This document shows, in pieces, positions 11,716 through 23,194 of a stretch of 64,000 nucleotides of DNA. The DNA is taken from positions 14,151,467-14,215,466 of the forward strand of contig JADWOT020000004.1 in NCBI GenBank assembly GCA_036345935.2. The letters are read 5' to 3'. This DNA is from Taenia hydatigena. Taxonomy: Eukaryota; Platyhelminthes; Cestoda; Cyclophyllidea; Taeniidae. How positions within the stretch are numbered: the first letter of the stretch is position 1; each line of letters opens with the position of its first letter. The notes under the pieces are model-generated. The model saw only the letters and a program-made list of their open reading frames with translations. It ran no database searches and was not told the DNA's origin. The position numbers and the translations under genes are program-made.

Positions 11716-13055
11716 TTATGTTGTGTTTACAAAACAAACTGTGCACTAGAGGCTCTTGTGTGAAGTCAGGGGGATTCGCCATCGAAAGTTAATATTTGAA
11801 GCCTTTAATCAAAGGCACATTGCTTTGTATTTTATAAGGAAATCATTGTATATGTTTTCTCCCATTCCCGTTTCCATTAAGAGGCTATTTGCTTTTGGAC
11901 GTCTTTTTTGTGTGCTGAGGACAGACGTAAAGTAACAATGATGGGGAGTCTATGACGAGAGGCGACCACGCTGCTCCTCCACTAGGCTAAAATTGTCCTC
12001 CCACCACTAGCCTCCAGAGCACATTGGCAATGTTAAATTAAATGTTGTAGTTTAAGGCTGGAAATCACCTTGATCATGCATTTCACCAAAGCATCGATAA
12101 AACATTATAATGTGCAAAAGTAAGAATAAATAATGGTCATCTATGAGCAGTAATTATGATGTAAACTAAGGATTGAACGTCAATCCAAACTAAGTTGTAG
12201 CTACTGGTGACTTGGCCTTAACGTTCTTTGTTAGCTATGGCTTCCATCCTGTTTGTAAGTCAATGAAACGATCACGTTTTGCATGATGCATCTTTTGGAC
12301 GAGAAGCAGAAACACAAAAGTCAAAGTTGGAACTCGACGCTGATGCAGAGTACACTAGGGCAGGTTAGTCCACAGACGTGTGTTCCTAATCACCCATTCT
12401 TGCTGGTTCAACCAAATACCATACCTGTCTTACCGCACTCGGTCTGCTCGTTCTAGGTTAGTTGGAAGGAAAATACATAAGAGAAGAAAGTGATACTCAT
12501 GCAGCTAATCTTATTGAACAAGCTGGGGTGGTCCACTTCCTCCTTCTGGTCTGAGTGATGATACATCCCAATGTTTTAAAAACCCTCCTATGGTAAGCTC
12601 ATGCTATGGTGGTTTACATTTGATTCATGAGCCCATAGATGCACGGACAGCATCCATTTCTTGTCATTTTAAATGGCTTTGTGTCCCACTCGTGCAAGCG
12701 CCTTTTGACTGCCATGCTTTCCTCCCAACTCGTAGCTTCCTTGTCACTATCACAACTACTATTAGTAGCTTTTGTTAAAAGGAGGCTTTGTAAAACATTA
12801 AACGAATTTTTGCATTCATGTCTTTTCGATTTATCGGTTAGTCAGAACATAGGGGCAGAGAAGGAGGCCAAACGAGTCAGTGAAGCTAAAATAATCAGTC
12901 GTATGAAGCATTAGTTTCCTCGTCTATGCATGCATGCCTAGCCAGTTCGCCATCCACCTATGAATTTCTCCCTCTCCTCCTCTATTTGCTGAATGCATAG
13001 GAGTCGCTTCGGACAGCGTATGACAGGTGTGTGAAGCTGACCTGTCATAGACTTG
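11716..13055. other. No gene seen
   Basis: Two overlapping short plus-strand frames at 12590-12914 have no recognisable motif. Confidence 0.35.
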
Positions 13056-13272
13056 TCTACAATGCTCGCTGTGTGCATTCAAATCGCAAAAACCCTTTCA
13101 TGTCACCAAAACGCCGGAGGAAAGCACTTGTGTTCTTGGATTCGCTAATCCTTATCTGCAAAACATTGTAATTGCAGGGCTTAAATATGCAGAAAAGCCA
13201 TTGTTAGCAGTAGCTGCAACGAAGCCGCATGGTGTCATAAGTGAAGCACTGAAAGCAGCTCACGTTGGCTAG
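13056..13272 (+). pseudogene. Possible eroded C2H2 finger array
   Basis: A plus-strand frame without start reads CSLCAFKSQKPFHVTKTPEE and continues openly for about 70 codons to TAG near 13272. CSLCAFK...PFHVTK fits the first half of a C2H2 finger, and CVLGFANPYLQNIV further on could be the next finger with a lost Cys. No complete Cys2His2 set survives. Other finger relics in the window make this plausible, but the assignment is weak. Confidence 0.33.
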
Positions 13273-15356
13273 CAAAGCACCGCAAGCAACACCCTTTTGC
13301 AATCAGGTAGGTTCAGCTGCACCCATGCAGGATGATTTGCAGACCAAAAGTTGGAAATCGCGAAACGGAGCAAAGTCTCAATCGAGCGTAGATCTAATCG
13401 GAGTAGTTTCAGGTAATGGTGACTGAGTTGCAGGTATAGGCTGCCGTCCCTTGTCGTTCTAGCTGTGTCTGCTTCCATCGCTCTCTTATCTGCCCACTCA
13501 TCACACTAAGTGTACAAGTATCTCATGCGCATCCATTTCGCATCCATTCATCCCTCGCACGTCCCATCGTTCGTCCACATGTACTTTCTCGTTCCCTTTG
13601 CTTAGTTTAGCTGTTGTAATTTAATTGAATAAACACTGCGGTTGCTCGGCAGCAGGCATCGCAAACCGCATCAGTCGTGAACTGACTTCCGGTGTCCTTT
13701 ATTTCCTTGCTGCTTCCCTCTTCTCCTTTTAAGGGATTTCAAATGGATAAGCCGTTGCGTGCTTTCCTTAATACAAGGCTGCTGGTCCTGACAGTTGTTT
13801 AGAGAATAGTCATCTTTCCGACCAGTAGTGGTTCTGTCATCTCTTCCAGCAGCCAGCTAATCGCGAAACCCTCTCAGTGAGTCCACCTCTACGAAAAGCC
13901 GTGCCTTAATCCATCTGCATATTTGCAAAAAAAAACTTCGTTTTAAGTCCGTGGAGCAGTGATTACTGTATACTCATCTGTCCCAAAACCTAACTCTGCT
14001 TTTTAATGCAGCGAATGGAAGTTAAAGCCGTCCTCTTCGCCTTTTCTAGTGTTTTCACTGCACCTACTGAAGAGTAACCTGGCTTTCTCTGATTCAGGCC
14101 AGGTTACCTATCTCCTAGCACAGTAATTTTATGAGATGATTAATCATCGGTAGCCAATGCCCAGATACCTCAAGAAGTTAGGTGCGTCTCAATTTGAAAT
14201 AAGAAGACCTTTTCTGCAGTCAGTAGTAAAAGGTAGCAGTCTCAACTGGTCAGGTCGTTATGCACATGATTGCAATGGCGGCAGATTTGCTGATCGTAAA
14301 ATAGGAGCTTTGCAAAGACTACCTACATTTTGCATGTCCTTGCATTGACGGAAGCAAAAAATATTGCCAAGTGTCTCCAGTTGGTGAATTGACAAACGCT
14401 AAAGTAAGAGACCAAAACTGCCGCTAACTTTCGCCCCCATTTCCAAAATGCTAAGGCAACTTTAGCTGCAGAACGCGTCCAGTAATCACTGCTCCGCAGC
14501 ACACGGCTCAGCGAGGTGGAGCCAATGAGTGGGTTTTGCGCTAAGCTGGCAGTTGGAAGGGATGGCAACTCCACTGCTGTCCGAAAGAGTGAACATTCTC
14601 TAACTCATCGTTAAGATCAGCAACAATTCATTCGCTTTGGTCTTTATGTTGACGGTACAATTTCGGTCGAATCCTATTTACGTTCCAGACTTACTTGCAA
14701 CTCGGATGGACGATTACTGCTGCTGAGTACTGATAGTAGAAAGTAACTTAATTTTCAGCCTTCTTGTGCTTATGGCAATTACGAGTGCGCAACAGCTAGC
14801 CACAACGTTAGTCTTGACGTGGAACTCTCCACGTTTACCCATCTCATGAGAAATGACATCTCTACTCATTATCTGCTTAAGGGCCTTCCTCGCCTTTCGA
14901 TGGGAAGTGACTTATGGATGACATTCTTCTAACATTTCATCGAAACCAAGTTGGAGTGGTAACTCGTTCCAAAAGCACTGGATGTTTTGTGGATCAAAAC
15001 GTGTGGAAATGGTAAACTGTGCTGCATTCCATTTGCCCAATTCCGTATCGCGCAGATTGGACTGATTTTGGAGCGGGAGCTAACAGTACCCACCCACTAA
15101 CATGCTCGACTTGGCATATTAGCATATTTGCTTGCGGCGCTGCAAACTCTCTGTTACCTCATTACACAGGCCTGGAACTCCCCATGACCCAAGCTCCCAT
15201 CCGCGTAGACACCACTTACCTTTTACCTGCTCCCTGTGCTTTGACGCATCGATGCGCACTAAACACTGAGGAGAGGCGTGTGATGTTTAAACCGAGCACA
15301 AACTGGTAGGGTAAAGTGAGGGAAGATGTTGAGAATGAAGCGGGTTTGGGAGATAT
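13273..15356. other. No gene seen
   Basis: Frames at 14157-14348, 14323-14574 and 15019-15309 show no family signature. Confidence 0.35.
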
Positions 15357-15785
15357 ATGAGAGCGCGTGGTGATTCGACATGTGGCAAAAGACTTAGCAA
15401 AGCTTTCACGAATATGTTTTGTGCCATTGTAATTAAATCCTTCCCTATTTACAAGTGTGAAAATCGACTTGTCACAGTTGTTGCATGGTCTATTATGGCC
15501 TTGTGTCTGTTGTCTGAGGAAGCAGCATTCAATTGGGCTAGAATTTGGCCTAAGGACGCATTGCTCCTGTGTCTATCCATTATGGCTGACAAATGGGCAT
15601 CATAGTGCACGACACGGAGAATCACCTTAGGTGTCTCACTTATTCGACCCTTGTGGCTTCGATTCTTGTTTTTCAGCAAGCAAATAAGAAATTGCCCTAA
15701 TTCCTGCTACGCCTTATGAAGTTTGTTGAAACGACACCAAGAATAATACCGATGAAATGAGACAAATCAAATAGGAATGGAAACG
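15357..15785 (-). mobile_element. Ty3/gypsy pol relic (RT end to RNase H), second lineage
   Basis: On the minus strand YYSWCRFNKLHKA, then LICLLKNKN, resembles the YYSRFIPNLH...PLNxLLKK segment of one gypsy group. It is followed by VVHYDAHLSAIMD and SNASLGQILAQL, matching the 'LVHYDPxLPLxLxTDASxxGIGxVLxQ' start of RNase H, with TDA corrupted to RHR. A TAG splits the first part. Compared with the relics at 5.2 and 19.15 kb the wording differs (YYS...LHK against CRRFV..F), so a different element lineage is likely. The strand is also opposite. No LTRs or integrase were found nearby. Confidence 0.75.
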
Positions 15786-17049
15786 AAATAACTCTAACAG
15801 TAATAATTCACCCAACAATCACTCATTTTGTGAAAAAGTAATCCATGGTATATTTCTGCGCACTTTATTTTTTAGTAAGTACTGACTTTTCCATGGGGTG
15901 GTTTGATGAACACTTATTCTATACATTGGCATTCATTTTTACAAGTAGACTTTATTCATCAACTATATTTTGCATAAATTCACCTATTTCAATGAAAGTT
16001 TTGATGTGGTAGCCCAAAACCGTTAAGTGATTCCATTTAGCTGGAACCTGTTAGGTGGCTCAGATTGACCTCATTAAAGAGAAATACAAGGTTCTGCGTT
16101 CACTTTCCAGAAATCGACGATAAGCCACTTTGATGAAATGCGCATGGCTTCATGTGTCGAATTTAGACGCTGATATCGCTACATAAACTTATTGCCTCAC
16201 TTCTGGAACCAGCGAAACAGTGGTCAAGTAGTACTGAAGATTCAATTCAGTCATCACGCCAATGCGGGCGCAAGCATCTACTAACACTTGCCTAGACAGG
16301 GTTATCCGCTTTCCCTTATTTTACGTGGTTGCTCAAATGTGCATTGTCTTCACAAAATATGATGGGGAATGATGTCACTACTGAGTTGATGCTTTGCAGG
16401 CGTTGCATGGCAAAATTATGCACGATTACAGTCAGTGGAAGGCTATAGTAGGGACCCAAGTGGTGGCATCGAGCACTGTAATCGAGGTCCATAAGGTCAG
16501 CTTTGTCGTGGAGCATGAGAGTAACTGAATATTAAGAAATGGTCAGGCTATTGCATATCACATGCTTACTTGATAACAATCAGGTCAGTCGCGTGTCAAT
16601 GCTGATGGCACTTGAAGAGGCTGACAGCTAATTGAATGGACTAAGTTAAGCATTCACCACAGAATTAAATAATGTGTTACGAAGGTTTTGGCGATTGGTT
16701 ATGCATAACTGGGCGCAAAACGCAAATGCACAGCCTCAAAAAAATGATGAGTTTTGATGCGAAAATGTATGCAATGCAGGACACGACGCAATGCTTTGTT
16801 TCACAGCACTCGTCTTTTAAGTAGCATGCTTAACACATAAGCAGAAAAGTTACCCAAATCCTGCAGTCGAATTCGAGCAGTGATAATATGCCAAGTCCAC
16901 ACAAGACTTCGTCTTATCTTTTTCTGATACTCCCATTATGCTCTCGTCAGCATCAGATTCAGCAGGTAGGAATGCAATTCGAAGAGGAAGAAAGTTGTTC
17001 AAGAGAAGTTGTGAATTGGCTCTTATTCAAGAACACTTCTGCCCTGAAT
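15786..17049. other. No gene seen
   Basis: A 66-codon minus frame at 16316-16516 has no recognisable motif. The rest is unremarkable AT-rich DNA. Confidence 0.35.
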
Positions 17050-17165
17050 TGATGGCGTTGCAAAAAATTCAAGGTGATGTTTGCATCCATATCGTAATCA
17101 CAAAAGCGACACTTCCCGTCTATCCCATCATGGACTGCTTTGTGAGTTGAAGTGACACCATGGTA
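17050..17165 (-). pseudogene. C2H2 zinc-finger relic
   Basis: The minus strand encodes HKAVHDGIDGKCRFCDYDMD then ANITLNFLQRHQF. This has the inter-finger pattern (H..VHxGI..xKCxFCDY) and the hydrophobic Leu of a C2H2 finger. The first zinc-binding His is missing, because LNFLQRH stands where LNxHLxxH is expected. It sits inside a 78-codon frame (17195-16959) that shows no second finger. The spacing and the CxxCDY motif make zinc-finger ancestry likely. Confidence 0.55.
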
Positions 17166-18430
17166 AAACATTCTAGTCATAACTCTTTTCACCATCCAAA
17201 GCCATCAAAACACTCGATTGCGACAGCTCTAAGCAACCGAACGCGTGCCTAGAACAGTAGATTAGTTGTTTTTGCTTTGCCCTCTTACATCTGTCCCAGT
17301 CAGAAAATATCCGAATGAACATAACCGACACCACCTCGAAGCTCCAAGAACAAAGTTCAGGGCAACTTTGGTCGTGATAGTCAAGGAAAGATTGCTGACC
17401 TCCCATTTCAAGCATTATTAGTCTTAAACAGCGCTTTGATTTTACTTAACCGTATAACGAATAGCAAAGTTAGATAGGCAAACTTATTTGCACGGGTAAA
17501 TTGTAGCACCATCTTCGTTGGGAGAGATATGGTATTTGGATGGTTTGGCAACAATGGAAGGTTAGAAACACGAATGTCTGAGGGCTGGTCTGTTCGCATG
17601 TACTCCGTATCGGCACCGTTCTCGCCTCTCGTCCAAGAGATACATCACACGAAACATGATCATTTCATCAATTTCAAAACAAGAAGATAGAAGTCATAGC
17701 TAACAAAGAATTTTAAAGCCGAATCACCAGTGGCTGCACATTAGATTGATGTCTATATCATTATTATTACTCGTGAAATCATCACAATGCAAAGTTGCAT
17801 GTGTGCTTTGGTAAAGTGGATGATCAAAGTGGATTTCGGTTCTAAAATATAATACTTCGACTTGACAGTGTCTGTAATTTTCTTTAAGAATTGCAAAATA
17901 ATGTGCTCTTGTTTAAAATTTCTAGAATATCAACTTTTGTTAGCGTATTCGCTCCGACTTCATTCAATAGTATCTAGTATCTAACTTGTTTTTTTTAAAC
18001 TCAGCATAATTTGATGGCAAATTGCAGTTATTCATGATTGAGTTTACTTTGATGAGCCATTTTCTCGCAGCATTGACTTGGTTATGAATAGCTAAATGAA
18101 GGAGCAAGAATGATGTTTCGTACTGCGACAATAGCATTGGTTAAGAAACCGAGGTCAAGTCAAACAGAATAGTGCTCAAATCATTGCGAATTGGCGACGA
18201 ATGCATTTCTCAGTTGCGGGAATTAATTGCTTTGAACAGAAAATTTCTAGTTCAAACTGTTTTATTCGTCCAAATCTGTCGTTTGTCCTGCAACTAAGCA
18301 AGGCTGAACAATTTTTGAGCTGGTAATTTTAAAAATGAGGCACCGACGAGTGGGTAACCAGTCACAATTAACGTGGACTCGAATTTTGCTCTGAGCATTT
18401 TGCGGTAATGCCGGGTTGTAAGGTTTCGAG
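17166..18430. other. No gene seen
   Basis: Minus frames at 17173-17415 and 17408-17599 have no recognisable motif. Confidence 0.35.
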
Positions 18431-18436
18431 CCTTAC

Positions 18437-18730
18437 TCGATGAAAAGTGGGAGAAGATTTGACAGAGACACTTAGTCTATCGTCCTAGGCACGTGCGGTG
18501 TTGTTTACAAGTGTTTTGACCTTAAGTGGGAACAGCCGAAGGCCTTGAAGCGAGTAAGGCTTGATCACAGCGACCAAAGTGTCCCTTCGGCTGCTCTCAG
18601 AAAAATTGCGCTCCTGAAAGAACTATAGCACCATCCCAACATCGTGAAGCAAATCCTAGGGATTAATGACGTTGTCAAGGAGAATTATTTGCTGACACGA
18701 AGCCACCACCACTACGTCACTTATGTCTAG
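18437..18730 (+). pseudogene. CDK5-like cyclin-dependent kinase pseudogene (N-lobe fragment)
   Basis: The plus strand keeps much of a CDK N-lobe in order: EKWEKI at about 18440-18459; after a frameshift GTCGVVYKCFDL (glycine loop; GTYGVVYK in CDKs); ALKRVRLDHSDQ with the catalytic Lys; VPSAALRKIALLKEL, the PSTAIRE-type helix (PSSALRE in CDK5); then HHPNIVKQILGINDVVKENY. An in-frame TAG falls after LLKEL (at about 18627), and the similarity stops near 18690. No introns interrupt about 250 bp that span several exons in most animal CDK genes, which suggests retroposition; no poly-A tail is visible because the copy is truncated. The wording is closest to CDK5, from memory of the family. Confidence 0.85.
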
Positions 18731-18759
18731 ACGCTTCTTCTTTACGGCCCACCATCGCG

Positions 18760-18890
18760 CACAAATGCGCTGCAGGCTCTTTTGCATCTCTACTTTGACA
18801 ATCTTGACAGAAAGTCACTAACTGCAGTTGGTGAAAGGTATGCTGGCCTAGGATTGGCAGAATGTGCCTGCACTTTGCCGAGTTATTCAA
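18760..18890 (+). pseudogene. Duplicate exon of the unknown gene at 11.5 kb
   Basis: After an acceptor-like ...aaatgcgctgcag, the plus strand reads ALLHLYFDNLDRKSLTAVGE, 15 of 20 residues identical to the exon at 11556-11497 on the other strand (S/F, R/K, P/L and two A/T changes at the protein level). The similarity includes the end of the upstream intron, so this copy arose by DNA duplication rather than retroposition. It then runs into unrelated sequence (RYAGLGLAEC). It lies directly after the CDK-like pseudogene, and the two need not be related. Confidence 0.6.
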
Positions 18891-19124
18891 TGCTTTCACC
18901 ACATTATAATAAGTAGGAAACTGAAGCACATCTTTTAGATCATTCTTGATGAATGAACTCAGTGCCAATCTGAGATCGGTGCTGGATCATTTGCGAGGCG
19001 CAGGATAGGCAGCATACTCAAATAACTGTCGTTCTCGTCTGTTTTGAGGCATGTAGTCTCGTTGGATGGGATGACGGTCACCGGACACAATAAAAAACAA
19101 GCAGGAACTTGACCAGCACAAACA

Positions 19125-19225
19125 AATTAGACGGTGCCTCACAGTACTCTCTGTATGGCAAAGCACTGTAGGCGTTTCGTGAAGGACTTTGCTGAAATTG
19201 CTAGTCCATGCATGAAATAGCCGAG
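19125..19225 (+). mobile_element. Ty3/gypsy RT relic
   Basis: The plus strand encodes TLCMAKHCRRFVKDFAEIAS then PCMK-stop, matching the gypsy signature SFLGLASYYRRFVKDFAEIASPL. The shared wording with 5.2 kb (C(L/M)AK(Y/H)CRRFV) shows both come from the same element lineage, including the unusual Cys before RRF. It is too short and broken to be active. No LTRs were found. Confidence 0.82.
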
Positions 19226-20639
19226 AAGTAACTTAAAAGGATTTCAAGCAGAAGTATGAACAATGGAATGTTATATATGCGTCGTTCTTGCACAACATTC
19301 AGACTAGACGATATGAAAAGAACCTGCGTGCTAGCATCAGTGTGGGGTAGGTGGTTGCAACACGTTGCAAGCGTTCCATCAAATCTACCATTAAGTAAGT
19401 GAATATGTGCTTGCAAAACCAGCACTGCTCATGTGGATGATGTGGGTGAAGTCAACGCCAGAAGAAGCAGCATATTCAACTAAGGTCAGACACGGGTGCT
19501 CTTTAGCATAGATCGCATGCTACGTGAAGGAACGTACATGATGCCAGTTGAATTCACAACGTCCATTACAAGGCCAAATGCGTTGAGGTCCTGATTCTGG
19601 ATCTTTCGATGCTACCAAACTCATTGTTCTCTTGATTGCCAAGACTAACGCCATAGAGATGTCTGATGTGGTTATGCAAAAGAAGTTTAAAATGACGCTG
19701 ACAGATTAGCTTGCAAGGCCGGTTCGGCAGAGGGACAAGCAGATATTGCCTCCTTACTTTTAGCTGTGAGTGATATAAGTTCGTTCTGATGCCACCAATG
19801 GGACGCAGTGCGTCATGTCGAAGTGACCACGTCTCGTTCGTGACCACTTGGCTCGTCCCTGCGGAGGAGATTAACTGACGCCACATCATCATCACCATAA
19901 AGCGTCATTTGCGTGAGTCTAATGCCTTTAGAGATCTTCAATTTCGTCACACTAAGTGCTTAATCAGGTTATTGCTATGCTGGTTTGGCGATTCATTTGG
20001 GTGGAAATCTGCGCACATTTGAGTACAGCAAAACAGATAAAGATATTTACCTTCCTCGCGATCCCAGTTATGATTTGTACGGCCCTCATAGATCATTAAC
20101 TGACTCATCCATTCATCCATTCCGTCTCCATCCATCCGCTTATCCATCTCTCTAACTTTTCATTTTATTTGTCCTTGATTCAGTCAATGGTTTCTCCTTC
20201 TTTAACCATTTTTCACCACCACATATATGATGACATACTAATCATGAATACACTTTATTTACCCACATATGCAGTCTTTGATTATGCAATACGACCGCTG
20301 CCAGTAACTAATGAGGTCCCATCTTCACAACGCCACTTAGTTAGCCGCTTCCATGTTGACAATTTGATTTAGCCGAAGCAAATCTTTGGCTACTAGCGGA
20401 ATGCCTCCATGTCCACGTTAAGTGAAATTAACTAACTTACATTCTGAATGACTGCCATAGTTATTGCTTGGAAATACACCGGATGGTCCACGCAAACCAT
20501 CGAACCAGCCCAAGAGACCATGACTGATCTCACGGGTGGATCATGCACTGATGAACAAAATCTGGGAATCTAGGGCCTTTTATTTTGTACTTTTGTGGCG
20601 CTGATACCAACCTAATGCAGGACATAAAACACTTCATAA
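19226..20639. other. No firm gene; possible C2H2 remnant at 19649-19725 (minus)
   Basis: The minus strand at 19649-19725 reads PCKLICQRHFKLLLHNHIRH, which looks like a C2H2 finger with slightly wrong spacing (C-x3-C and a shortened loop). It lies inside a 110-codon minus frame (19898-19566) without other recognisable features. The rest of the interval shows nothing. Confidence 0.3.
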
Positions 20640-20885
20640 GAGAAGATTATCTGTAATACCTCGTGCCGATTGGATGCCGAGAGCAGCAAGGCTCCTCCGC
20701 CTGCCATTTGCACGAAGCGTACCCCAAAGACTCCAGTCGTCCTCGATGCATAGTGATGGCGTGTTAACCAAATTCGAGTAATCTATCTGTATTGCGCTAA
20801 TGTATCAGAACACGGAAGGGAAGCACACTTGCAGATCCTGCTTCAATTGCTATTCCAATGTGCGTATTATGGTGAAGCGAACAGC
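20640..20885 (+). mobile_element. Ty3/gypsy reverse-transcriptase palm relic
   Basis: Plus-strand reading gives LRLPFARSVPQRLQ followed by MHSDGVLTKFE-stop, aligning with the RT palm block FxxMPFGLxNAPQTFQRxMDxVLxxLEF. In the next frame, IYLYCANVSEHGREAHLQIL covers the YLDDILVxSxxxxEHLxHL block. The catalytic DD is replaced by YC, so the polymerase is dead. It lies 1.4 kb after the RT-thumb relic at 19.15 kb but is the part that should precede it, so the two are separate or rearranged fragments. Confidence 0.72.
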
Positions 20886-23190
20886 TCCCTGAAATTTATA
20901 AAGACTCGAGATTTCAACCCTTATCCATTTCAAATTATTCTTAGATGGATGCGAATACATAGTAGTCTGTGACTTTAAAGAAATGAACGTGGTAATTTAC
21001 GAACCAGACAATTTAGCATGGAATTTTACAAGAACATTGTAGCATTTCCGCACCCTGTTTAGATTCATGAAGAGGGCAAAGTGAAAATCTTTATGGGTGT
21101 AACTGGTATTTCGGAGTGGTTGAATGCAGTTAGGAGTCTAAGTAATCTAGTACATATGCATACATCGAAATGCACATAAGCAGCAGCATCTTGTGAGCAC
21201 CTGCAGGATGGAATGAATCTGCAATGAATGGCAGCAAAACCGCACCAGTACTTCTAGCTACCTTAACTATACACTGACCCAGCCCTCCCCATCCCACCTC
21301 ACCTTGCTTACACTACCGCATCATATCTGCTTCTTAATGGTTGCATAGCGACGTCTCTTATGCTTCCGCTGGTTGCCTAACAATTGATAGGCTTAGTACG
21401 AGTGTGCACTTCGAGCATTTGTCGCATGCATCTCGCTGTTGAGAAAAGAAGGAATCAAGGCAAGCGGTGTAGGTGTGTGTGTGTGTGTGTAAGTGTAATT
21501 GTGGACATGTGTGTGCATCATCAGGAAACCATAAGAAGGCCATCCTTAGTTCTTACAGCATCATCAGTGTAAACACTTACTCGAGAGTTGCGCAAGTAAC
21601 TGAGAAATCTGTATGGAAAAAATGTTCGACACCCTGAACAAGAGATCCTGGTGGCTTTCTCTGATCCTAGACAGACTTGCTTTCCGACGAACCCGCGTCA
21701 TTCGCAGCAGCTTCAAAATGGCTTAATGATGAGGGCCAACGAGCTATCATAGCTGCGCATGAATGAAATCACCCTGCCGAATGCTCAGTCCTTAATACTC
21801 GTGCTTCATAGCCATCAGTCGCGCACACGCCAACCACGCCTGTTTTATAACTCATTACATTGGGCACCAGAGGCATTTACCTGCCAGCCTGTTGCTTTCC
21901 ACGGGATTCGGGAGATACGCGTACACAACATTATGATATAGCAGTTGTCCATGCACCTTGCAAAAGGCGGTGGTCCAGTATGTAAAAAAGTTGCAAATTA
22001 CTTCGATGAGAAAGCATGTCAAATGCTGATCTTAGTTTCGTCAAAGAAGACATTGAAGGAATTTGCCATTTGACAATATAAAGGATGAATAATTAACGAC
22101 TTGGACCGTTAAAGTACCAAAGCTCTGTCATTTCATTTAGCAATGTCGATAGAAGAAATCACTTGCACCGTCTGAGGCACTAGACGTGCATCCGCATTCA
22201 CACTTTCTGCTAATAAACAGCCACGGATAAATGTGAAAACATTTTAAGAGGATATACTATTTCCGGTGTATTGCAAAAGTTGGTTATACAATGACCACAG
22301 GCACATTAGGGAGAGTGGGAATGATGGACTTTTGACGTATCGCTTGGTTTATCAAGACTCAGCTACAGCATTTCACACCACTAAATGTCACCAAAGCTAT
22401 CAATTCTCGCGCTAACTTTGACACGTGCTGACGCTTCGAAATCACCTGCAAGAACACAGACAGCCTCCTCACATATCCATTTTCAGTGATTAATCCATCT
22501 CTTTCCTCAGTTAAAACGCAAACGGTATGCTATCATGCAGTCAGACTGGCATTGAGGCTTTAAATAGGGACCACTTTACAAAAGCATTGTGAATACGTTT
22601 CCCACTTCTACAGATGGGTAGAAACACCGTTACTTAAGCAGATTAAGTGGAAGCACATTTGACAGGAAATGAATCCGGGAATAGCTGACCATTGCGATTT
22701 AACGCCTTTCGCATTTGCGTATTTGACCAGCCGCGTTTAGAGGATCGCACAACCGAGAGCCTTCAACCATGGTGAAAATGATGGCGGTTCGCCAACAAAA
22801 TGAAAAGGAGGAGGGTGACTAACTTTGCATGCATCAAACACGTCTTCCTAGTTTGAATTGACCCCCACGTCTATCTGGGCTCCAGAGCTGAAGTTTAAAT
22901 TCGGACCCGTAAAAGTGACCTGTAATCTTCGTTAACTAAGGCTATTTCTAGACCACGTTATGTTTGATGTTGATTGCCAAGTTTTTGGTCACACTTAAGG
23001 TCTCCTATTTATCAACTTACCTTGACATCTCCAATCAAAGTAATGGTAAGCGAAACTGTTTGCGGTTAAATGAACATTGTTTAAAAAAGTTGGCTATTTC
23101 TCTTACCTTGAAAAAGTAATAAAACGTAAGATAATTTCTAATGTTTAACACGCATGCACACAGATTGAAGCAGCAGCTGCAGCACCAATT
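20886..23190. other. No gene seen; (GT)n microsatellite at 21473-21490
   Basis: Apart from the dinucleotide repeat I see no structure. Opposite-strand frames at 21358-21572 run through the repeat and are not genes. Confidence 0.4.
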
Positions 23191-23194
23191 TGCG

